Source: Mycobacterium sp. IS-836 (GTDB lineage: Bacteria; Actinomycetota; Actinomycetes; Mycobacteriales; Mycobacteriaceae). Taken from it: 64,000 bases of DNA. Below the pieces are notes generated by a model. That model was not told the DNA's origin and searched no databases. It saw only the letters and a program-made list of their open reading frames with translations. Made by a program: the position numbers and the translations under genes. The stretch lies in contig NZ_MBEU01000004.1 of the NCBI RefSeq assembly GCF_001954275.1, positions 167,773 through 231,772 of the forward strand, in the 5' to 3' direction. Shown piece by piece: positions 45,386 through 54,842 of this stretch (position 1 is the first letter of the stretch; each line of letters begins with the position of its first letter).

Positions 45386-45742
45386 ATGACCTACGTGATC
45401 GGGAAGCCATGCATCGATGTGATGGATCGGGCCTGCGTGGACGAGTGCCCGGTGGACTGCATCTACGAGGGCGGCCGGGCGCTCTACATCCATCCCGACG
45501 AATGCGTGGACTGCGGGGCGTGCGAGCCGGTTTGTCCGGTCGATGCGATTTACTACGAGGACGACCTGCCCGAGGAGCTCAAACCCTACTTGGCCGACAA
45601 CGAAGCGTTCTTCACCGAAACCCTGCCGGGCCGCGACGCCCCGCTGGGCTCCCCGGGCGGGGCTGCCAAGATAGGTCCACTCGGCGTCGACACACCCCTG
45701 GTGGCCGCGCAGCCGGGAGCCGACGACTCTGAAGGAGCGTGA
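45386..45742 (+). CDS. fdxA: Seven-iron ferredoxin
   Basis: 118 aa, very like M. tuberculosis FdxA including the C-terminal LPGR-APLGSPGGAA and GVDTPLVAA. The cysteine pattern is that of 3Fe-4S/4Fe-4S ferredoxins: C9, C17 and C50 for the 3Fe cluster; C21, C40, C43 and C46 for the 4Fe cluster; C25 extra. It is a soluble electron carrier, and could serve the ring-hydroxylating dioxygenase, though that is not shown. I see no DosR-type box in the promoter. Confidence 0.9.
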   Translation: MTYVIGKPCIDVMDRACVDECPVDCIYEGGRALYIHPDECVDCGACEPVCPVDAIYYEDDLPEELKPYLADNEAFFTETLPGRDAPLGSPGGAAKIGPLGVDTPLVAAQPGADDSEGA

Positions 45743-45749
45743 GCCACCG

Positions 45750-46409
45750 TTGAGCGCGCAGGTCATAGTCTCCGAATCCGTTGGTCGCCGCAGGGAGGTG
45801 CTGCGGGTGCTGCGGGCGTCGCCCGATCCGATGAGCATCGTCGCGATCGCGGACGTGCTGGGCGTGCATCCCAACACCGTCCGCTTCCACCTCGACAGCC
45901 TGGTCGGCGACGGCCAGGTGGAGCAGGTCGAGCCCGGCCGCAAGGGGCCGGGCCGGCCGCCGCTGATGTTCGCCGCGGTCCGGCAGATGGATCGCGGCGG
46001 CACCCGGCACTATCGATTGCTCGCCGAGATACTGACCGCGGCGTTCGCCGCCGAACGCGATCCGCGCGCCAAGGCGCTGGCCGCCGGGCGGGCGTGGGGG
46101 CGCAAGCTGGAATCCCTTCCGACGGATGCCACCAACGCCGAGGACGCCATCGACCACCTCGTCGACGTGCTCGACGATCTCGGCTTCGCGCCCGAGCGCC
46201 GCGCGGCCGGCGGGGAGCAACAGGTCGGCCTGCGGCACTGCCCGTTCCTGGAAGTCGCCGAGAACCGAACCAACGTGATCTGCCCGGTCCACCTCGGGCT
46301 CATGCAGGGCGCCATGGAATCGTGGGGCGCCCCGGTCGCCGTCGACCGGCTCGACGAATTCGTCGAACCGGATCTGTGCCTGGCCCACCTGAAGCTCGTC
46401 GCCAAGTGA
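45750..46409 (+). CDS. Winged-helix regulator with C-terminal Cys motif (SufR-like)
   Basis: 219 aa from TTG 45750, with GAAGGAG upstream. Winged helix at about residues 15-75 (ADVLGVHPNTVRFHLDSLVGDG). The C-terminus has LRHCPFLEVAENRTNVICPVH and later DLCLAHL, a spacing like the cluster-binding Cys of SufR-type regulators. It follows fdxA by seven bases, so it could sense Fe-S status and control the fdxA operon. Confidence 0.75.
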   Translation: MSAQVIVSESVGRRREVLRVLRASPDPMSIVAIADVLGVHPNTVRFHLDSLVGDGQVEQVEPGRKGPGRPPLMFAAVRQMDRGGTRHYRLLAEILTAAFAAERDPRAKALAAGRAWGRKLESLPTDATNAEDAIDHLVDVLDDLGFAPERRAAGGEQQVGLRHCPFLEVAENRTNVICPVHLGLMQGAMESWGAPVAVDRLDEFVEPDLCLAHLKLVAK

Positions 46410-46831
46410 GCACCGGATCGGCGATCGTCATCGCGATCACGTTCGTCTGGCTCGGCATGGTGCTGGCGATCTCGTTCTTGGAAGCCCCGCTGAAGTTCCG
46501 GGCGCCCAACGTCACGCTGCAGATCGGGCTGGGCATCGGCCGGCTGGTCTTTCGCGCCCTCAACACCGTCGAGGTCGGCTTCGGTCTCGTCATCCTCGCG
46601 ATCGTGGTCGCCGGGCCGACGCCGACGCGCACCGCCGTTGCATTCTTCGTCGCCTTCGCCGCCCTGGCGATCCAGCTGATCGCGGTGCGTCCGCGGCTGA
46701 CCAGCCGGGCCGACCAGGTGCTCGCCGGGTCGGAGGGGCCGCGCTCGCGCGGTCACTACGTCTACGTCGGCCTCGAGGTGGTGAAGGTGGTTGGCTTGAT
46801 CGCGGCGGGGATACTCCTACTTACCGCCTGA
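46406..46831 (+). CDS. Small integral membrane protein
   Basis: 141 aa from GTG 46406 (GTGA overlap with the regulator). Four hydrophobic segments at about 5-25, 50-70, 75-92 and 118-140, with a conserved-looking FLEAPLKFRAPNV loop after the first. I do not recognise the family with certainty. It is part of the fdxA transcription unit by spacing. Confidence 0.7.
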   Translation: MSTGSAIVIAITFVWLGMVLAISFLEAPLKFRAPNVTLQIGLGIGRLVFRALNTVEVGFGLVILAIVVAGPTPTRTAVAFFVAFAALAIQLIAVRPRLTSRADQVLAGSEGPRSRGHYVYVGLEVVKVVGLIAAGILLLTA

Positions 46832-46876
46832 CAAAATCCGTCTCGAAGCCCGCTCCCGATTCGCGAAGGACTCGCC

Positions 46877-47224
46877 ATGGAATCCATATCGTTGACCAGC
46901 CTGGCCGCCGAAAAGTTGTCCGAGGCCCAGAAGTCGCACAGCGGGCGGGCCGCACACACCATCCACGGCGGTCACACCCACGAACTCCGGCAGACCGTGC
47001 TGGCCCTGCTCGCCGGACACGACCTGTCCGAACACGACAGCCCCGGCGAGGCCACGCTTCAGGTGCTGCAGGGTCACGTGCGCCTGACCGCCGGCGGTGA
47101 CGCCTGGGAGGGCCAGGCCGGCGACTACGTGGCGATTCCGGCGGAACGCCACGCCCTGCACGCGGTCGAGGACTCGGTCGTCATGCTGACGGTGCTCAAG
47201 AGCATTCCGTCGCTCACCCATTAG
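46877..47224 (+). CDS. Small cupin-domain protein
   Basis: 115 aa. A single cupin barrel: TLQVLQGHVRLTAGGDAWEG and GDYVAIPAERHALHAVEDSV, with His residues in HGGHTHELRQ that could bind a metal. Homologues are described as LuxR- or stress-linked small cupins. Function not inferable. Same strand and close spacing to the following oxidoreductase gene. Confidence 0.78.
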   Translation: MESISLTSLAAEKLSEAQKSHSGRAAHTIHGGHTHELRQTVLALLAGHDLSEHDSPGEATLQVLQGHVRLTAGGDAWEGQAGDYVAIPAERHALHAVEDSVVMLTVLKSIPSLTH

Positions 47225-47229
47225 CCCGG

Positions 47230-48177
47230 ATGTTGTCGACGCCCTGGTCGAACAGCTTCGGCCTGCGGGTGCCCATCGTGAATGCGCCGATGGGCGGGGT
47301 GGCCGGCGGCCGGCTGGCCGCCGCGGTGACCGCCGCCGGTGGCCTGGGCATGGTGGGCATGGGCAGCGTCGCGACGCGTGAGTCGCTGCACGCCGAGTTG
47401 CGGCACGTACAGGGCAGGTTCGGAATCGGCCTGGTCGATTGGGTGATGCGCAACGAGGCGGGGCTGCTGGAGGATGCCCTGGCCGCGCGGCCCGTCCTGC
47501 TGTCGGTCAGCTTCGGTACCGACTGGTCGTGGGTCGGGAAGGCTCACGACGCCGGAATCGCCACTGCCACACAGGTATACGACGCCGACGGAGCCCGTCA
47601 GGCGGCCGGCGCCGGGGTCGACGTCCTGGTCGCGCGCGGATCCGAGGGCGGCGGACACGGCGACGTGAAGCTCGCGACGCTGCCGTTGCTCGACACCGTC
47701 CTGGATGCGGTGTCGGTGCCCGTGCTTGCCGGTGGCGGGATCGCCTCGCCGCGCAGCCTGGCCGCCGTGCTGGCCGCCGGCGCCAGCGGCGCGTGGGTGG
47801 GCACCCGCCTGGCGGCCTGCCCGGAAGCGTTGACCGGCGACGGCAGCCGCCGGGCCCTGATCGCGGCCCGCGCCACCGACACCGCGGTCACCCGGGTCTT
47901 CGACGTCGCCAAGGGTATGCCGTGGCCGGCCCGGTTCCCGTCGCGCGTGCTGGCCAACGATTTCGTCTCTCGCTGGACCGGCAAAGAGGAGGTGCTCGAT
48001 CGGTCGGCCTGCGACGAGCTGGCCGCGGCGACCGCCGCCGACGATCGCAGCATCGCGCCGGTCGACGCGGGTCAGAGTGTGGGCATGATCGGCGACGACG
48101 CCTCGGTGGGCGAGGTCATCGAGCGGATGTGCGCGGGCGCGGAGAGCCTGCTCACCGCCTGGGGTCGGCGGGCCTGA
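47230..48177 (+). CDS. Nitronate monooxygenase-like FMN protein
   Basis: 315 aa TIM barrel of the 2-nitropropane dioxygenase family. FMN phosphate-binding motifs are visible: VLVARGSEGGGHGDVKLATL and VPVLAGGGIASPRSLAAVLAAGASGAWVGTR in continuous order from about residue 137. The His in GGGH is the usual catalytic position. It may detoxify nitronates or be an enoyl reductase-like oxidoreductase. It ends 26 bases inside the convergent regulator gene. Confidence 0.85.
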   Translation: MLSTPWSNSFGLRVPIVNAPMGGVAGGRLAAAVTAAGGLGMVGMGSVATRESLHAELRHVQGRFGIGLVDWVMRNEAGLLEDALAARPVLLSVSFGTDWSWVGKAHDAGIATATQVYDADGARQAAGAGVDVLVARGSEGGGHGDVKLATLPLLDTVLDAVSVPVLAGGGIASPRSLAAVLAAGASGAWVGTRLAACPEALTGDGSRRALIAARATDTAVTRVFDVAKGMPWPARFPSRVLANDFVSRWTGKEEVLDRSACDELAAATAADDRSIAPVDAGQSVGMIGDDASVGEVIERMCAGAESLLTAWGRRA

Positions 48178-48850
48178 GCACCACGCAGCACCGGTCCGGC
48201 CCAGGCTGCAACCGGACGTCGGGGCCGTGCGGCGTCAGCGCCGAAGCCACGCCGGTGATCAGCGCGTGGTTCATACCGCAGGCCAGCTCGGTCTGCTCCC
48301 GGGCCAGCGCGTGGAACGGGCAGTTGGCGAGTTGGACCGCGCCGTCCACCGGCCGGGGCTGATAGCCGTGCTTGTTCAGCAGCGTGACCGTGCGCTCGAG
48401 TGCCGCTGCGGCGTCCGCGGGCGGCCGGGTGGTGGCGGCGATCGTCCTGCCGTAGTCGCGGGCGACCCGGTTCAGCACCTCGACCACCGGCTGCGCGGTG
48501 TCCGCGGATTGCGCGATGGCCTCGGCCATCAGGCGCCCGGCCAGCTCGTACTCGCGCTGCGGGAGGCTGACCGCGATGTCCCGTCGGGACCTGCGATACA
48601 GCTTTGAGGTTCGTCCCGCGCCGGGGCCGGACCGCCCGGTCAAACGCGCGTACTCCGTTTCGAGCAGTCCCTCGGCGGTTAACCGATCTAGATGGAATTT
48701 CGCCTGGTGATGCGGTATGTCGACGGCGTCGGCCGCCTGCTCCCGGCTCACCGGCCCCGGCTGGGCGCACACGAATCGGTACAGCCGCAGGCGCACTGGG
48801 TCGGCGAGCGCCCCGATGCCCGCGGCGTCGCGCCCCAGCCCGTCGTCCAC
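48152..48850 (-). CDS. Winged-helix regulator with C-terminal Cys motif (SufR-like)
   Basis: 232 aa from GTG 48850 (TTG 48874 would add 8). Winged helix at about 15-80 (SREQAADAVDIPHHQAKFHL). Cys cluster near the C-terminus: ANCPFHALAREQTELACGMN and DRCCVVL, like SufR-type iron-sulfur regulators. Three TTCTAAC half-sites lie directly upstream and face the DoxX-type gene, so it probably represses itself and that gene. Confidence 0.77.
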   Translation of the reverse strand: MDDGLGRDAAGIGALADPVRLRLYRFVCAQPGPVSREQAADAVDIPHHQAKFHLDRLTAEGLLETEYARLTGRSGPGAGRTSKLYRRSRRDIAVSLPQREYELAGRLMAEAIAQSADTAQPVVEVLNRVARDYGRTIAATTRPPADAAAALERTVTLLNKHGYQPRPVDGAVQLANCPFHALAREQTELACGMNHALITGVASALTPHGPDVRLQPGPDRCCVVLRPADPRR

Positions 48851-48861
48851 GTGAAGCCCAT

Positions 48862-48929
48862 TTCTAACAGACAAAACTCTTGACGCTACAGTCTACAGCT
48901 TCTAACGTTCAATTTATCATCCGTTAGAA
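48862..48929. promoter_or_regulatory. Operator region between SufR-like and DoxX-type genes
   Basis: TTCTAACG (48900-48907) and CGTTAGAA (48922-48929) form a perfect 8-base inverted repeat with 14 bases between; a third TTCTAAC is at 48862-48868. The pair lies 12 bases before the DoxX start and the single site next to the regulator start. This is typical of a local repressor acting in both directions. Confidence 0.65.
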
Positions 48930-48941
48930 AGAGAGGTAGTT

Positions 48942-49409
48942 ATGGCTACTCAGCAAGTCGGTGCGGGCCCAGCCCTGGCCGATCAATTGAAGGATCCGGC
49001 CTATTCGGCGTACCTCGCGCTTCGCACCGTGTTCACGATCGCGCCGATCCTGTTCGGGCTGGATAAGTTCTTCAACCTGCTGACCCACCCGCATCACTGG
49101 AGCATGTATCTGGCGCCCTGGATCGACAATCTGGTGCCCGGGACCGCCGATCAGCTGATGTATGTGGTGGGCGTGATCGAGATTGCGGCCGGGGTGCTGG
49201 TCGCGGTCGCGCCGCGGATAGGCGCCTGGGTGGTCGCGGCCTGGCTGGCCGGGATCATCGTCGACCTGCTCACCCTGTCCGGCTTCTACGACATCGCGCT
49301 GCGCGACTTCGGATTGCTGGTCGGCGCCGTGGCGCTGGGCCGGCTGGCGCAGGCCGTGCACAGCGGCAGCATCGGAGGCAGCGTCACAGCCGGCGTCGGG
49401 CCGCGCTAA
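48942..49409 (+). CDS. DoxX-family membrane protein
   Basis: 155 aa with four membrane segments. LALRTVFTIAPILFGLDKFFNLL and YVVGVIEIAAGVLVAVAPRIG are DoxX-like signatures. GAGAGG precedes the ATG. Mycobacterial DoxX joins a redox complex with superoxide dismutase and a thiol protein; whether this paralogue does so is unknown. It is under an apparent SufR-like operator. Confidence 0.8.
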   Translation: MATQQVGAGPALADQLKDPAYSAYLALRTVFTIAPILFGLDKFFNLLTHPHHWSMYLAPWIDNLVPGTADQLMYVVGVIEIAAGVLVAVAPRIGAWVVAAWLAGIIVDLLTLSGFYDIALRDFGLLVGAVALGRLAQAVHSGSIGGSVTAGVGPR

Positions 49410-49416
49410 CCGCGCG

Positions 49417-49917
49417 TCACACCCCGCGCAGGTATCGCCTCGCGATGATGCGCTGGGCCACCGACACCAGTGGCCTGCCGGCCTTGCTCCACCAGGTCGC
49501 GGGCCGGGAGAACGCCGACACCTCCGCGAACACCGCGGAGGTGGTCGGGTCGTGGCGCACCACGAAGCGTTCCTCGCCGGACTCCGGATGGCCCGGCAGG
49601 GTGCCGTAGGCGAACCCGCGGATGTCCGGTTCGTCGATGACGTACACGACGCGGCAGGGCGCGGGCAGGAAGCCCATTCGCACCAACACCACGGTGTCGA
49701 CCTCGGCGACCTCCGAGCTGGCCCGCACCCGCAGGCCGGCGCCGCGTTGCATGCCCCAGCGCATGACCGCGTCGGCGGCCCGCTCGAAACGCTGCCTGCC
49801 CGTGCCGATTTGGCGCTGGGTATGGAGGTGCCCGTATCCGGCGGGCAGCTCGAGGGCCGCGGTCGCGCCCACCTCCGAGTACGTCAGCGGAAGTTCTTCT
49901 AGCGCTTGTAGGTCCAC
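49417..49917 (-). CDS. DUF1990 protein
   Basis: 166 aa from GTG 49917. It has the DUF1990 pattern: LTYSEVGATAALELPAGYGH, MRWGMQRGAG, EERFVVRHDPTTSAVFAEVS and a C-terminal RRYLRG. No catalytic motif is evident and the function is unknown. The long open frame upstream is a shadow of the aldo/keto reductase and thioesterase genes. Confidence 0.8.
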   Translation of the reverse strand: MDLQALEELPLTYSEVGATAALELPAGYGHLHTQRQIGTGRQRFERAADAVMRWGMQRGAGLRVRASSEVAEVDTVVLVRMGFLPAPCRVVYVIDEPDIRGFAYGTLPGHPESGEERFVVRHDPTTSAVFAEVSAFSRPATWWSKAGRPLVSVAQRIIARRYLRGV

Positions 49918-49974
49918 GTCCTCAGCTTGCCACGCCGAGACGGACGGCCACCCCGTCGGCGTACGGTCGTAGGG

Positions 49975-50859
49975 GTGACCGCGCAAAACTCTCAGACCAC
50001 CAAAGCCATAGCCCAAGCCTCCGGAACGTTCACCCTTGGCGGCGATCTGACCGTCAACCGACTGGGTTTCGGCGCCATGCGCCTGACGGGCCAGGGCGTC
50101 TGGGGCCCGCCCGCGGACCGCGACGAATGCGTGCGGGTGTTGCGGCGCGCCGTCGAGCTCGGGGTGAACTTCATCGACACCGCCGACTCGTACGGGCCCT
50201 ACATATCCGAGGACATCATTCACGAGGCGTTGCATCCCTACGACGGGCTGGTGATCGCGACCAAGGCGGGGCTGCTGCGCACCGCCCCGGACGTGTGGAT
50301 CCCGCTGGGCAATCCGAGCTATCTGCGCCAGGAAGCCGAGATGAGCCTGCGCCGCCTCGGCGTCGACACCATCGACCTGTTCCAGCTGCACCGCATCGAC
50401 CGGAACTTCCCGTTGGCCGACCAGGTGGGCGAGCTGCTCAACCTGAAAAACGAAGGCAAGATCCGCCATATCGGCCTGTCGGAGATCGACGCCGATCAGC
50501 TCAAGGAAGCCCAACGGGTCGCGCAGATCGTGTCGGTGCAGAACATGTACAACCTGTCGTCCCGGGGCGCCGAACCGCTGCTGGACTACGTGACCGAGCA
50601 GGGCATCGGCTTCATCCCGTGGTTCCCGCTGGCCGCCGGGCCGCTGGCCGCGCCGGATGGCCCGCTGCAACGCATCGCCGCCGACCATGACGCGACGCCG
50701 TCGCAGCTGGCGCTGGCCTGGTTGCTGAAACGGTCGCCGGTGATGTTGCCGATTCCGGGCACGTCCAAGGTGGCGCACCTGGAGGAGAACGTCGCCGCCG
50801 CCGAGATCACCCTGTCCGACGACGAGTTCGAGACCCTGGCGGCTGCCGGAGCACAGTAA
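49975..50859 (+). CDS. Aldo/keto reductase
   Basis: 294 aa from GTG 49975. NADPH-dependent TIM barrel: the catalytic Asp and Tyr are in FIDTADSYGPY, the Lys in VIATKAGLL and the His in LFQLHRID. C-terminal LPIPGTSKVAHLEENVAA binds the cofactor. Substrate unknown. It runs toward the thioesterase and thrS genes. Confidence 0.87.
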   Translation: MTAQNSQTTKAIAQASGTFTLGGDLTVNRLGFGAMRLTGQGVWGPPADRDECVRVLRRAVELGVNFIDTADSYGPYISEDIIHEALHPYDGLVIATKAGLLRTAPDVWIPLGNPSYLRQEAEMSLRRLGVDTIDLFQLHRIDRNFPLADQVGELLNLKNEGKIRHIGLSEIDADQLKEAQRVAQIVSVQNMYNLSSRGAEPLLDYVTEQGIGFIPWFPLAAGPLAAPDGPLQRIAADHDATPSQLALAWLLKRSPVMLPIPGTSKVAHLEENVAAAEITLSDDEFETLAAAGAQ

Positions 50860-50883
50860 CGGGCCACGCAATACGGTGTCCTG

Positions 50884-51507
50884 GTGGGCGGCGACCATCA
50901 GAAACACCCCGGCGGTGGATTCAATCCGCCCGAACCGACGGTCAAGGGCGGGCCCGACTACGGCCGGTTCGTCGACGCGGTACGCAAGCTGCAGGACCAC
51001 GCCCGTGCCGTCGACGCGCCCGACGAGGTGATCGCCGAGGCGGCGGACCAACTGGAGAAGGTGTCGGCGCTGCTGGCTCCGTTCGACGGCGACGAATGGC
51101 AGTCACCGTCGGGACGCCGGATGGATCTGCCCATGCGGGGCAACGTTCTGACGGTGCCCATGTCGGCGCGCAAGGGCGAGGACGGCCGGATCCACGGCTG
51201 GGCCCGCTTCGCGCGATTTCATCTGGGCCGCAACGGCGCCGTGCATGGCGGCGCGTTGGGGCTGCTGTTCGACACGGTGCTCGGGCTGACGTCGGCGGTG
51301 CTGACCGGCGGTCCCTATCAGCGCACCGCCTACCTCAAGATCGACTACCGCCACATCGTGCCGATCGAAAAGGAACTACAGATCGATGCCGGGGTCGACC
51401 GGGTGGATGGGCGCAAGATCTTCGTGTCGGGCCGGTTAAGCGACGGCGACACCCTGCTGACCGAAGCCGACGCCCTGTTCGTGCGGCTCAAGCCTGGGCA
51501 ACCCTGA
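50884..51507 (+). CDS. Hotdog-fold thioesterase (PaaI-like)
   Basis: 207 aa from GTG 50884. The hotdog core is in the second half: HLGRNGAVHGGALGLLFDTV (the HGG loop) and LKIDYRHIVPIEKELQIDA. The first 80 residues are helical and less conserved. It probably hydrolyses an acyl-CoA; substrate unknown. It precedes thrS by 65 bases. Confidence 0.8.
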   Translation: MGGDHQKHPGGGFNPPEPTVKGGPDYGRFVDAVRKLQDHARAVDAPDEVIAEAADQLEKVSALLAPFDGDEWQSPSGRRMDLPMRGNVLTVPMSARKGEDGRIHGWARFARFHLGRNGAVHGGALGLLFDTVLGLTSAVLTGGPYQRTAYLKIDYRHIVPIEKELQIDAGVDRVDGRKIFVSGRLSDGDTLLTEADALFVRLKPGQP

Positions 51508-51572
51508 CAGCCCCACCCCGATAGCATTGCAACGATCACGCACGTCAACCCAAGCCTTGGAGACCCAACCCG

Positions 51573-53624
51573 ATGAGTGCTCCCGCAAACCCGGCCCCAG
51601 CAGCCCCGATCCGGGTGCCTGCCGGGACGACCGCGGCCGCCGCGGTCGGCGAGGCGGGCTTGCCGCGCCGGGGGACGCCCGACGCGATCGTGGTGGTGCG
51701 CGACGCCGAAGGGAAGCTGCGCGACCTGAGCTGGGCGCCCGATGCCGACGCCGAGGTCATCCCGGTGGCGGCCAACACCGACGAGGGTCGCAGCGTCATC
51801 CGGCACTCCACCGCACACGTGTTGGCGCAGGCCGTGCAGGACCTGTTCCCGCAAGCCAAGTTGGGCATCGGACCGCCCATCACCGACGGCTTCTACTACG
51901 ACTTCGACGTGGCCGAGCCGTTCACGCCGGAGGACCTGGAGGCGCTGGAAAAGCGGATGCGCCAAATCGTCAAGGACGGCCAGCTGTTTTCCCGGCGGGT
52001 CTACGAGTCCAAGGAGCGGGCGCGCGAGGAGTTGGTCAACGAGCCCTACAAGCTCGAGCTCGTCGACGACAAGTCGGGTGACCCCGACGTCATGGAGGTC
52101 GGCGGCGACGAACTCACCGCCTATGACAACCTCAATCCCCGCACCCGCGAAAGGGTTTGGGGCGATCTGTGCCGCGGCCCGCACATCCCCACCACCAAGC
52201 ACATCCCGGCGTTCAAGCTGACCAGAAGCTCCGCGGCCTACTGGCGCGGCGACCAGGAAAACGCCAGCCTGCAACGCATCTACGGCACCGCATGGGAGTC
52301 GCAGGAGGCGCTCGAGCACCACCTGACGTTGATCGAGGAGGCCCAGCGCCGCGATCACCGGAAGCTGGGCGCCGAGCTGGACCTGTTCAGCTTTCCCGAC
52401 GAAATCGGTTCCGGCCTAGCGGTTTTCCACCCCAAGGGCGGCATCGTGCGCAGGGAGCTGGAGGAGTATTCGCGGCGCAAACACATCGAGGCCGGCTACG
52501 AGTTCGTCAACACCCCGCACATCACCAAGGCGCAGCTGTTCCACACCTCGGGCCACCTGGACTGGTACGCGGACGGCATGTTCCCGCCGATGCACCTCGA
52601 CGCCGAATACAACGACGACGGAACGGTGCGCAAGCCGGGCCAGGACTACTACCTCAAGCCGATGAACTGCCCCATGCACACGCTGATCTTCGGTTCGCGG
52701 GGGCGCTCGTATCGCGAACTTCCGTTGCGGCTCTTCGAATTCGGCACGGTGTACCGCTACGAGAAGTCCGGCGTGGTGCACGGGCTGACCCGCGCCCGCG
52801 GATTCACCATGGACGACGCGCACATCTTCTGCACCCGCGAACAGCTGCACGACGAGCTGGCTTCGCTGCTGCGCTTCGTGCTCGAGCTGCTCGGCGACTA
52901 CGGGCTGGAGGACTTCTATCTGGAGTTGTCCACCAAGGACCCCGACAAATTCGTCGGCTCCGAACAAGTGTGGGAGGAAGCCACCGCCACGCTGGCCGAC
53001 GTCGCCCGGGAGTCGGGCCTCGAACTGGTTCCCGATCCCGGGGGCGCCGCGTTCTACGGCCCGAAGATCTCGGTGCAGGCCCGCGACGCGCTGGGCCGCA
53101 GCTGGCAGATGTCGACCATCCAGGTGGATTTCAACTTCCCGGAGCGCTTCGAACTGGAGTACACCGCCGCCGACGGGAACCGGCGGCGCCCGGTGATGAT
53201 CCACCGCGCGCTGTTCGGGTCGATCGAGCGGTTCTTCGGCATCCTCACCGAGCACTACGCCGGGGCGTTCCCGGCGTGGCTGGCCCCCGTCCAGGTGGTC
53301 GGCATCCCGGTTGCCGACGAGCACATCGCCTACCTGGAACGGGTTGCCGCCCAACTGAAGTCGCACGGGGTGCGGGTCGAGGTGGACGGCAGCGACGACC
53401 GGATGGCCAAGAAGATCGTCCACCACACCGGCCAGCGGGTGCCGTTCATGCTGCTCGCCGGCGACCGCGACGTGGCTGCCGAGGCGGTGAGCTTCCGCTT
53501 CGGCGACCGCACGCAGATCAACGGCGTGCCCCGCGACAGCGCGGTCGACGCGATCGTCAAGTGGATAGCCGATCGCGAGAACGCCGCTCCCAGCGCCGAA
53601 TTGGTGAAAGTGGTCGGGCCGTGA
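51573..53624 (+). CDS. thrS: Threonyl-tRNA synthetase
   Basis: 683 aa. TGS-like N-terminus, editing domain with [11 protein letters not shown] (near residue 79), class II catalytic core with [12 protein letters not shown] and [17 protein letters not shown] in continuous order, and the anticodon-binding domain from about residue 575. Zn ligands include the Cys in NCPMH. It is the first gene of the phosphatidylinositol mannoside operon, as in M. tuberculosis. GTGA overlap with the next gene. Confidence 0.96.
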   Translation: MSAPANPAPAAPIRVPAGTTAAAAVGEAGLPRRGTPDAIVVVRDAEGKLRDLSWAPDADAEVIPVAANTDEGRSVIRHSTAHVLAQAVQDLFPQAKLGIGPPITDGFYYDFDVAEPFTPEDLEALEKRMRQIVKDGQLFSRRVYESKERAREELVNEPYKLELVDDKSGDPDVMEVGGDELTAYDNLNPRTRERVWGDLCRGPHIPTTKHIPAFKLTRSSAAYWRGDQENASLQRIYGTAWESQEALEHHLTLIEEAQRRDHRKLGAELDLFSFPDEIGSGLAVFHPKGGIVRRELEEYSRRKHIEAGYEFVNTPHITKAQLFHTSGHLDWYADGMFPPMHLDAEYNDDGTVRKPGQDYYLKPMNCPMHTLIFGSRGRSYRELPLRLFEFGTVYRYEKSGVVHGLTRARGFTMDDAHIFCTREQLHDELASLLRFVLELLGDYGLEDFYLELSTKDPDKFVGSEQVWEEATATLADVARESGLELVPDPGGAAFYGPKISVQARDALGRSWQMSTIQVDFNFPERFELEYTAADGNRRRPVMIHRALFGSIERFFGILTEHYAGAFPAWLAPVQVVGIPVADEHIAYLERVAAQLKSHGVRVEVDGSDDRMAKKIVHHTGQRVPFMLLAGDRDVAAEAVSFRFGDRTQINGVPRDSAVDAIVKWIADRENAAPSAELVKVVGP

Positions 53625-54184
53625 GCGGTCGGGAGGAAGCGGAGGACACCATCGTCGACACCGGCGTCGGCGAGAGCGATCATCTGCAGCGGTTATGGAC
53701 GCCGTACCGGATGACCTACCTCGCCGAGGCGCCGATGAAGCGCGACAACGCCGGCACCGAGCAGCCCTTCACCGACATCCCTCGGCTGTCCGACGAGGAC
53801 GGCCTGGTGGTCGCCCGGGGCGAACTCGTCTACGCCGTACTGAATCTCTACCCGTACAACCCCGGTCACCTGATGGTGGTGCCCTACCGGCGGGTCTCCG
53901 AACTCGAGGACCTGACCGACGCGGAGAGCGCGGAGCTGATGGCGTTCACCCAGAAGGCAATTCGCGTCATCAAGAACGTGTCGCACCCGCACGGCTTCAA
54001 CGTCGGGATGAACCTGGGCACATCGGCGGGGGGCTCGCTGGCCGAACACCTACACGTGCACGTCGTGCCGCGCTGGGGCGGCGACGCGAACTTCATCACC
54101 ATCGTCGGTGGCGCCAAAGTGATCCCGCAGTTGCTGCGCGAAACGCGCCAGCTGCTGGCCACGGAGTGGGCCCGGCAACCATGA
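53621..54184 (+). CDS. HIT-family Ap4A phosphorylase (Rv2613c-like)
   Basis: 187 aa from GTG 53621. The HIT motif is [11 protein letters not shown] near residue 142; the conserved [18 protein letters not shown] precedes it. The M. tuberculosis homologue Rv2613c is a diadenosine tetraphosphate phosphorylase. Tight coupling with thrS is logical, because aminoacyl-tRNA synthetases make Ap4A as a by-product. Confidence 0.9.
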   Translation: MSGREEAEDTIVDTGVGESDHLQRLWTPYRMTYLAEAPMKRDNAGTEQPFTDIPRLSDEDGLVVARGELVYAVLNLYPYNPGHLMVVPYRRVSELEDLTDAESAELMAFTQKAIRVIKNVSHPHGFNVGMNLGTSAGGSLAEHLHVHVVPRWGGDANFITIVGGAKVIPQLLRETRQLLATEWARQP

Positions 54185-54191
54185 GGCAGCG

Positions 54192-54842
54192 ATGAGTAAG
54201 GTGCACTTCCTGTCGCGGGCCGCGTTCACGCGGATCAGCACCCCGACGGCGCGGGCGTGCCTGCGGATGGGCTTGACGCCGGACATCGTCACCATCCTGG
54301 GCACCGTCGTCGCGGTGGCGGGCGCGCTGACGCTGTTCCCGATGGGCAAGTTGTTCGCCGGCACGCTGGTCGTCTGGTTCTTCGTCCTGTTCGACATGCT
54401 CGACGGCGCGATGGCCCGCGAGCGCGGCGGCGGCACCCGCTTCGGCGCGGTGCTCGACGCGACGTGCGACCGCATCAGCGACGGCGCGGTGTTCTGCGGG
54501 CTGCTGTGGTGGATCGCGTTCGGCCTGCACGACAAACTGCTGGTGGTCGCGACCTTGATCTGCCTGGTCACCTCGCAGGTGATCCCCTACGTCAAGGCCC
54601 GGGCCGAAGCCAGCGGGCTGCGCGGCGACGGCGGCATCATCGAACGGCCAGAGCGGTTGATCATCGTGCTGGTCGGCGCCGGGCTGTCGGATCTTCCGGT
54701 GTACCCGTTGCCGTGGGCGCTGCCGGTGGCGATGTGGCTGCTGGCCGCGGCCAGCCTCGTCACCTGCGTGCAGCGGTTGCACAGGGCGCGCAGTTCGCCC
54801 GGCGCGACCGATCCCATTCCGCCCGGAACGGGCCAGCCATGA
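54192..54842 (+). CDS. pgsA1: Phosphatidylinositol phosphate synthase
   Basis: 216 aa integral membrane CDP-alcohol phosphotransferase. The motif D-x2-D-G-x2-A-R-x8-G-x3-D-x3-D reads FDMLDGAMARERGGGTRFGA, then VLDATCDR, at about residues 67-95, with all Asp present. It joins CDP-diacylglycerol and inositol 1-phosphate. Five or six membrane segments. It overlaps the next ATG by four bases. Confidence 0.93.
   Translation: MSKVHFLSRAAFTRISTPTARACLRMGLTPDIVTILGTVVAVAGALTLFPMGKLFAGTLVVWFFVLFDMLDGAMARERGGGTRFGAVLDATCDRISDGAVFCGLLWWIAFGLHDKLLVVATLICLVTSQVIPYVKARAEASGLRGDGGIIERPERLIIVLVGAGLSDLPVYPLPWALPVAMWLLAAASLVTCVQRLHRARSSPGATDPIPPGTGQP

Noticed and set aside
45386..45742. DosR-type control of fdxA
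   Set aside because: M. tuberculosis fdxA is in the DosR regulon, but I found no GGGACT-type palindrome in the short promoter here.
51345..52358. Long minus-strand frame opposite thrS
   Set aside because: Shadow; the threonyl-tRNA synthetase motifs are in the plus strand.
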